Part shown: positions 58,051 to 64,000 of the stretch, piece after piece
Layout of the letters: every line of letters starts with the position of its first letter
Position numbering within the stretch: the stretch's first letter is position 1
Origin: Varanus komodoensis
Taxonomy: Eukaryota; Chordata; Lepidosauria; Squamata; Varanidae
NCBI RefSeq assembly: GCF_004798865.1
Contig: NW_025335268.1
Span: 96,211,136-96,275,135, forward strand
Length of the DNA: 64,000 nt
Direction of reading: 5' to 3'
Made by a program: the position numbers and the translations under genes
Notes under the pieces: model-generated
What the model saw: only the letters and a program-made list of their open reading frames with translations
The model's database searches: none
What the model was told of the DNA's origin: nothing

Positions 58051-59519
58051 AGTTATACTTTTGAATAGTGGTATTATAGGTAATTTTAGGCTCTAGACTA
58101 AATTGTTTTATTCCACCCTTTTAGATTGTAAAGGTTTCTTTCAAATGTGGTAAGTCAGCCCTGCTGTGTTTGAGGGTGTTCTGGAGGGGATCTACACTAC
58201 TTTCTGTTTATCAGGGAGTATTATCACAGTATTTATGCAAAATTGTCTTTACCATGGTTGAGACACATGGTAACACATACAGCACACTTTTCACTGTATT
58301 CCAAATGTGATCTTCTGTCACACACAAACACAATTGCAGGAGATGTAGGAGTTGGAAAGGAGATATGTGGAGGGCAATGACCTTGCTTAGAAAAAAATCC
58401 CCCCCAGCCATTAATTTCATGTACATTTGAAGGAGAAAATAAGATGAGATTTTAAACAAACAAACAAACAAGGCAGATCTATCTGCCCTCTCACGAAACA
58501 TTATAGAGAAGGAGAGAGGAAGAGAAGAGAGGGAGGCTGTATTTCTGTCTGTTGTTGTTCTCCAGCCTCCCATGAGGTGAAGCTAGTGTGGTCAGAACAC
58601 CCTTTTCCAGGCACCTAAGAGATATCCCTGAAGCCAATGCAGCCCCTCTCCCTTGAGTAAACACCATCAAAGCACATGTGATTTATTTCCAAATGCCATT
58701 GAAAAGTTCATGATTTACTTCTGAGGAGAAATGTAGTTGTTCCTTGGATGAGGGGGAGGGGCTAAGCAGCACTGCATTTACTCTCCAGGTTAGTGGACAA
58801 GTTAGTGAGAGGGAAGGAGGGGGAAGGAGAGAGAAGTCATGGAGGGAGCAAGGGAGGTGGGCGAGCAACTGGCGGCTGACTGGAATCACTTTCTAGGAGG
58901 CGCTGCTCAAAGCCTAACGGGACACTTGCTCTTGCGGCGCCACTGTGATCCAGTCCACCAGCCGCTGAAGTAACTCCTCCTCCACTGAAAGCAGTTGGAA
59001 TACGTGCCTTGGAAAAAGCTCAACAAGTCATGATAAAACTGGTCTGACTAAATATGGAATAAGGCACAGAAATAGTGCAAGGATTATGGTTTGGGATAAG
59101 ACACACGACATGTTAGTCCTGGTCAAGTGCAAACATTTCAGTGCTGGAAAAGATCACTAGTGTAGGTTGCGCCTTGCTCTTTCTGCTGTGTGGCGCGACA
59201 GATCTCTGTCCCAAGACACTGCCCCGTTGGCTCTCCTCTTGTGGAATGGACACGCATCAGCTGGTCCTGCCAGTATATTAAGAGAAGGTAGTGCCTAGAT
59301 GACATGCTTGGAGGCTTTTGTCCCGCCGTTGCAGTTCTGCTGGAACACAGAGAAGGAAGCAGAGGCTGCAATCAGATTTCATTCTTTATCCAAGCATCTA
59401 ACCTAAATATTTTTAATAGGCAATGTGTTTATGACCCTTGTAGGAAAAAAGCATCCTCTAACTAAATGGGGGCAAAATATTTTGAAAGAAGGTTCTCACA
59501 GAGCTTCTGCAAGGGAACT
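58051..59519. other. Non-coding stretch
   Basis: No gene or repeat recognised. (CAAA)n lies at 58456-58475. A GC-rich 66-bp segment with splice-like borders at 58919-58984 is discussed among the findings. Confidence 0.45.
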
Positions 59520-59524
59520 TGAGG

Positions 59525-59690
59525 GGTGGTAGCCCGATTCGAAAGGCTTCACATGCAGAAGGTCCTGGGCGCAACTCCTGGAAGCATCCTGCCTCAGACT
59601 CTGGAAAGCCGCTGCCAGTCTGTGTTGGCAATATTGGGCAAGATGACTCAGTATAAGGCAGCTACTCATGAAGGGAATGTTGCTTGTGTG
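59525..59690 (+). mobile_element. tRNA-derived SINE, 'GCATGCAGAAGG' type
   Basis: GCTTCACATGCAGAAGGTCC, CTGCCTCAGACTCTGG, AAAGCCGCTGCCAGTC and CAGTATAAGGCAGCTAC follow the order of a common squamate SINE. Plus-strand counterpart of 26496-26690. Confidence 0.75.
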
Positions 59691-60435
59691 TCTGGGATTA
59701 AAAGTTCATACCTGAATGTAGCTTAGTGTTCAAGCTGGAGAAGTCACAGCAGGCAAGGAGGCAATGATGATTGGGGAACCCCAACATGGTGCCCGTGGGC
59801 AGCACCGTTTTACACTATGTTTAAATTGAAGGCTGGTTTCACTGGGAGGCACGGATGCTTTGAAGCAAAGTTTAGGCTCCTGTGGGACTGGTGTTAGGGT
59901 AGGCATGGTGGGGAACTTGCAGGGGACCCATACCCCAGCAGGGCTCTTTGACAAGAGTCCTCTGGACTTTCTACTTCTCCTGACCATTATAACCTGCTTG
60001 TCCACCCAGCTCTCACCCTGGTCTGGACAACAGTATTGGTGCTGCAGATGCTCCTGCCTTCTTTCTCACTGGACCACTGCCTGCCGAGCAAGCAAGGGGG
60101 AGCAGTAATGGGAAAGAGAAGGAGAAGCAGTAGCAGCTGGTGAGTGTGGTGGTGGTGAGAAGGCAGGCTCACAGAGGAAAGGGGCCTCTCAGAAGAGTCC
60201 TGCAGTCCAAGGAACCTGGAGCCAACACTGGGCTCCGTCGCCATCTTTTTTACAAGGCTGCCTCTAAACCCTAGAGGCATTTGTAGAAAAAGAACATTGT
60301 GAGTTGCAGCAACCTCACATGTGCTGAGCCACCCCGCAATGTGCTGAGAATGTGCTGAGCCACCCCGCAAAAAAGAAAAAGGGAAGCTGGGGGTGGTAGG
60401 GAACAGTTTTCCCTCTGCTGTGATATCCATATATC
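59691..60435. other. Non-coding stretch
   Basis: Nothing recognised apart from a tandem duplication TGTGCTGAGCCACCCCGCAA near 60318-60370. The 155-codon minus frame has no domain. Confidence 0.45.
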
Positions 60436-60536
60436 CACTCAGATGGTGTAACATGGTGTCCTACAACAGCAAGGGGTTGGACTCGATGGCCTTCATGGCC
60501 CCTTCCAGCTCTACTGTTCTATGATTCTATGATTTA
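60436..60536 (+). mobile_element. CR1 LINE 3' end
   Basis: GGGGTTGGACTCGATGGCC, CCCCTTCCAGCTCTAC and TTCTATGATTCTATGATT. A short, well-conserved 3' terminus. Confidence 0.92.
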
Positions 60537-60589
60537 ATATAGTGCTTTGTTAGCTGGCAATGAGCTTCCCAATACCCAAGATACTTTTG

Positions 60590-60780
60590 TAATGTTTACT
60601 AATAGGTAAGCCACACTTAACAAAGGTTCCCTGCAATATTAATTAAAAGCTTTCTACTTACATGATGTGCCTGTTATTACCACTTCTATTCTTTTCTCAT
60701 AAAAAGAGAAAAGAATGCAAGGAAACTAGTAATTAGAGATACCCTCTTATGTGTGGACTAATTAAGGTACAATTTACTAC
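60590..60780. promoter_or_regulatory. Candidate regulatory element with inner hairpin
   Basis: Contains ATTAATTAAAAG, GTAATTAGAG and CTAATTAAGG. It also has a perfect 11-bp hairpin (ATTCTTTTCTC 60688-60698, GAGAAAAGAAT 60706-60716). Confidence 0.28.
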
Positions 60781-61169
60781 TGTGCCCTGTCCTCCCCCAG
60801 GCTGGACAAGAATAAATAAAACAGGCAGAACTTGCAAAATAAAACTTTTAATTAAATGCATAGTAAGCCCTTAACAACCTCAATAATCCTTTGCCTGTCT
60901 AGGCTAGACAGAACAGTGTTTCAATGCATTTTATTGTAATACTACTCTCCCTCATGAATCAAGTCTGAAAAAACACTGGAGTGCGGCAGTTTAACAATAT
61001 TATGGTCTTGATATTTCATAAGAAGTTAAAGAAGCACTTACATAGCAGCTGCCTTACTCTGACACCCAGTCATTTAATCATAGAATTGTGTGTTATGTGA
61101 GTAATACTTAAAAGCATCCCTGGCCTATTGTAGCTGATAAGTTCTTGTCCTCAGCTTTAGGTGGCCACA

Positions 61170-61500
61170 GAAACTTCGGTCAAATGATGTTTAGATGCAC
61201 TTAATTATGATGTCCTTCTAAGGGCTGCAGCATTATGATTTTGCATTGTACTTTGAAACCTGATCTTTGTGAACTGATGGCACAACTTTATCAATCATTG
61301 TGTCATTGAACATTATTATGGCCTCAAATTGCAGCTGTGGTTACACTGGTTGTTTTTATCAGAGCAGAAGGGGCTTATTCATACTTGTTTCTTCAGTTCA
61401 TAATAACAGTTCTAGATTTAGTTAACATTCAGGCTGATGGTTGGGGAATAATTGTTATTCAGGTCTTTGTTACTCTGTTTTTAGACACCTTCCTTAAGTG
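61170..61500. promoter_or_regulatory. Candidate conserved non-coding element
   Basis: Repeat-free with CACTTAATTATGATG, GCATTATGATTTTGC, ATCAATCATTGTG and GAACATTATTATGGCC. The overlapping 108-codon frame (61337-61663) resembles no family and is probably accidental. Confidence 0.32.
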
Positions 61501-61698
61501 GGTTGAAGTTAAGGATTATTTCTCAGCAGTAAATTTCAAGCCATCAGCACAGATGCTCAGTAGTGAAGATAGCCTCATGCCATTTCCCTGGCCCCGTTCT
61601 TACACTCCAGATGACTTTTTGGTGGGAGGCATTTGCTGGGCATTTAATTGTGAAAGAAAGTAAGCACAGTTCCATCTTGTGCATTTGTGCTATAGCAC

Positions 61699-61713
61699 AG
61701 TGCCACCTAGAGG
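61699..61713 (-). promoter_or_regulatory. CTCF-like motif, leftward
   Basis: On the minus strand CCTCTAGGTGGCACT matches the CTCF core at 14 of 15 positions. It is the only one of the five sites that faces left. Confidence 0.45.
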
Positions 61714-62404
61714 TTATATAGAAGAAAAGCAGGAAATGAAATTCTTGTAGCACCGATCTCAGTTCTGCAATGAAGCAAAAACTGATGATCACAGGAGTGG
61801 TTTCCTGGCTTCTGTGCAGTTTTTTTCCCATTCTAAAAGGTTGAAATGTCTCTTCAAAGGTTGTTACTGACCATTAAGAACTTTAGGCTAAAAAATGCTG
61901 GAGGGGAGTTGGGGGTGGACAGGGTTAGTTATTTTTTGGCATTTCTCCTTTTGCCCTGGTCAGCACTGAAATGTTTCTCTGAAATGAAATTTTGCCCTTG
62001 CATTGAAAGAAGTCCAAAACTCCTGCATTAAAACTATGCAAACTCCGCAGGTAGTCTATGGACAGAGCTGGGGCACTGAAGGCTGGAAGAGATTGATTTG
62101 AAGTTTCAGCCAAGTTTTGCAATAGCATTTACTCTCTGCTTTCTAAATCTATAACTTATAATAGAAGTGGTTCTTAGTTTGCCATCAACAGAGATGGAAT
62201 CAATGCTTATGATTTCTTAACAACATCGTGCATATATTTTGCATTATTTGTATCTGACTTGACTCATGCATCTGTAGCCATCTGTTTCCATGAATGCTTA
62301 GTAGTACTGCAGCATAAAATAGGATGTGGATTATTCATAGGGTGTTACAACAAGGACTAATCATATGAGTAGCTGTGTCCCTGTGTTGCATGTTCCAAGT
62401 TAAC
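61714..62404. other. Non-coding stretch
   Basis: Nothing recognised. Confidence 0.45.
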
Positions 62405-62512
62405 CTTTTTTATTATTTTTATTATTTATTACGTATCTATTTGTAAACCACCCAGAGAGCCCTCTGGGCTATTAGGGTGGTATATAAATGCAAATAATAA
62501 ATAATAAATAAA
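62405..62512 (+). mobile_element. LINE 3' terminus
   Basis: GTAAACCACCCAGAGAGCCCTCTGGGCTATTAGGGTGGTATATAAATG with a stem around GAGAGCCCTCTGGGC, then AATAATAAATAAATAAATT. Possibly inserted in the tail of the minus-strand copy that follows. Confidence 0.7.
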
Positions 62513-62880
62513 TTCACAATAGGATATAAAAACAATAAAATACAGTACATGTACAACATTGCAAATTAATTAAAATAGTATTAAAATATATTAAAATACA
62601 GTAGAATGACCCAACCAAGAAGAAAGGGAAAAGGCGCCTGGACAACCAGGGAGATCTTTAAAGTCTACCGCAAACAGGGCTGCCTTTACTAGGCACTGGA
62701 AAGATGGCAAACCCAGTGCCAGGTGAGCCACAGCCAGGAGGTTGTTCCAATGATTGGGGGGGGGGGTCACCACAGAAAAGGCCCTGCCCCTAGTTGCCAT
62801 CCTCTGAGCCTCTCAAGAGGTTGGCACCTGGTGGAAGACCTCAAGAGGTTGAGCATAGTGTCCAGGTAGAATGGTATTTT
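62513..62880 (-). mobile_element. Old L2-like LINE 3' end
   Basis: A-rich 3' UTR, then antisense coding remnants. The minus strand gives RGRAFSVVTPP and HWNNLLAVAHLALGLPSFQC, matching RRAFSVVAPHLWN..LP of the young copies. One G-run (about 62757-62766) lies inside. Confidence 0.72.
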
Positions 62881-63058
62881 CTCTTGCACCTGCATATATA
62901 GCACTTCTAGAAACATGAAAATCTCATGTTTATGACTGTATGCACAGAAGCCCCCTTCTTGCTGATTTTTAGGCTGTATCCATGCATGCCAGGGAAAGGG
63001 ATTAATTTGGGCACCTGATATCAGGAGTCTGACTATTCATTGCAGTCCTAGTCCATTG
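62881..63058. other. Short non-coding stretch
   Basis: Nothing recognised. Confidence 0.4.
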
Positions 63059-63059
63059 A

Positions 63060-63135
63060 CTGGGTTCAGACAATGTGGTAACTCATAATCAAGAATGGAG
63101 TATGCATTGAACTGTCTGATCATGTCTGAACCCAG
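63060..63135. mobile_element. hAT-like palindromic terminus or MITE
   Basis: CTGGGTTCAGACAATG (63060-63075) and CATGTCTGAACCCAG (63121-63135) are inverted repeats with one indel. The following ACCATGGTTTGTTAATTG text to about 63310 resembles hAT-type squamate repeats. Confidence 0.55.
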
Positions 63136-64000
63136 CCATGCTAACAGACCATGGTTTGTTAATTGCAAAGAACCCATAGTTCACGATCCAGAAACAAACA
63201 TGGGTTCTTTTCATGAGTTGTTTGAGGTTAACAGTTTATGGTTTATTAGTGCACCTGGGTTGAGACAAATTAATAATCCACATTTCAAACCCACATTTCA
63301 ATGACAGCCCACACACAACCTGTATTTAATGCCTGAATGTAACTTGCTATGTCATTGATTCTCATCTTGCTCCATGCAGACCTGTGTAGGTCTATGCACA
63401 AAGAATACAGTCAGTGTTCTCTAAACAGGAGAGGAACCTCTTTAATGAGAAAAAGACCATCGCTTTGAAAGCCTACTTTCCCCCTCTAGGGTCACTTCTT
63501 GAGCAAATCCCCACCGCATCAGGAAGCACAGAGTCATCCTGCCTCATATCTGTCCATATTCTGGTCAGTATAATGCTGGCAGTTACAGATTGCATGACTA
63601 CTTCCCCTGCTTGACAATTTGTATAGGCTACCTTCTCTACTTTGCTATCTTTAGTCACTATAAGGTCTATCTGACCCTCCAGCCTTCTTAATTAAATCTG
63701 GAACACACCTAAGACATTATATAGAAGTTCCCTTTGAACCAAATAATCATCAAGAAATCCCAGTTCCTGAGGGGTGGAGGAAGAAAATCTACATATATAT
63801 TTGTACAGCTCTCCCACAACTGAAAGCATGAAATTCAGTGTAGCTAGAGAATGCAACACAACGTTCTCAAAGGTTTATCTTAAGTTAGGCTCAGCCTGAG
63901 CCTTCCCCAGCTGACTGCCACCTGGAACTGTTGGGAAAGGCTGAGCTTAATCTATGTATGAGACAACTCCTATTCATGACATCCCCAAACCAGGGATGGC
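63136..64000. other. Non-coding stretch to window end
   Basis: Apart from possible hAT-like sequence to about 63310, nothing is recognised. Confidence 0.4.

Noticed and set aside
4291-64000. LBX1 or any other host coding exon to the right of BTRC
   Set aside because: I looked for the homeodomain signature (WFQNRR) and other familiar motifs in the translated frames and found none; LBX1 presumably lies beyond the window.
1-64000. Intact retrovirus, Polinton or toxin-like gene
   Set aside because: No gag, pol, env, capsid or toxin signature seen; only one short LTR-like fossil at the left edge.

Overview
The window looks like vertebrate nuclear DNA, most likely from a squamate reptile (lizard or snake lineage). 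This rests on the repeat content: L2-type and CR1 LINEs, a BovB 3' end, tRNA-derived SINEs, a 5S-rRNA-derived SINE, and many short palindromic DNA-transposon relics. Most of the sequence has no long reading frame, and no prokaryotic feature is present. The species cannot be named from the sequence.

Only one host protein-coding exon is recognisable: the first coding exon of BTRC (beta-TrCP1), on the minus strand at 3919-3966. It encodes MDPAEAVVQEKALKFM and ends at a GTGAGG splice donor. It lies in a CpG-rich promoter (about 3640-4290) with two ZNF143-like motifs. BTRC is transcribed leftwards, so 1-3918 is the start of its first intron. Everything from about 4.3 kb to 64 kb lies upstream of the promoter. 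In vertebrates the gene upstream of BTRC is normally LBX1. I find no LBX1 exon, so the interval is probably part of the BTRC-LBX1 intergenic region. That is an inference from known synteny.

The intergenic 60 kb is a patchwork. About eighteen fragments of an L2-like LINE recur on both strands. Many end in a GC-rich hairpin (GCCGCCCC...GGGGCGGC) followed by AT-rich tails. CR1 fragments lie near 11.9-12.7, 20.9-21.8, 46.7, 55.0 and 60.4 kb. Several nested insertions can be read directly. A 235-bp Tc1/mariner-type element with TA flanks sits inside a CR1 copy at 21480-21714. A plus-strand L2 3' end splits an older minus-strand L2 at 48.0-50.0 kb. Both 100-N assembly gaps (35929-36028 and 49245-49344) fall in L2 3' ends. 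The first is flanked by the same 225-bp sequence on each side with one difference, so it is probably an unmerged overlap.

Between repeats there are stretches rich in homeodomain-type cores (TAATTA, TTTATCG, AATCGATT) and free of recognised repeats, at about 14.1-14.7, 23.56-23.73, 25.44-25.72, 33.06-33.26, 37.1-37.3, 57.15-57.5, 60.6-60.8 and 61.2-61.5 kb. They are candidate conserved enhancers of the LBX1/BTRC domain. Five CTCF-like 15-mers are also present: four point right (16.4, 24.19, 24.25, 34.4 kb) and one points left (61.7 kb). No undescribed protein system was found. The points most worth following are the putative regulatory landscape, the nested transposons, an 89-nt near-perfect hairpin in BTRC intron 1, and the false duplication at the gap.
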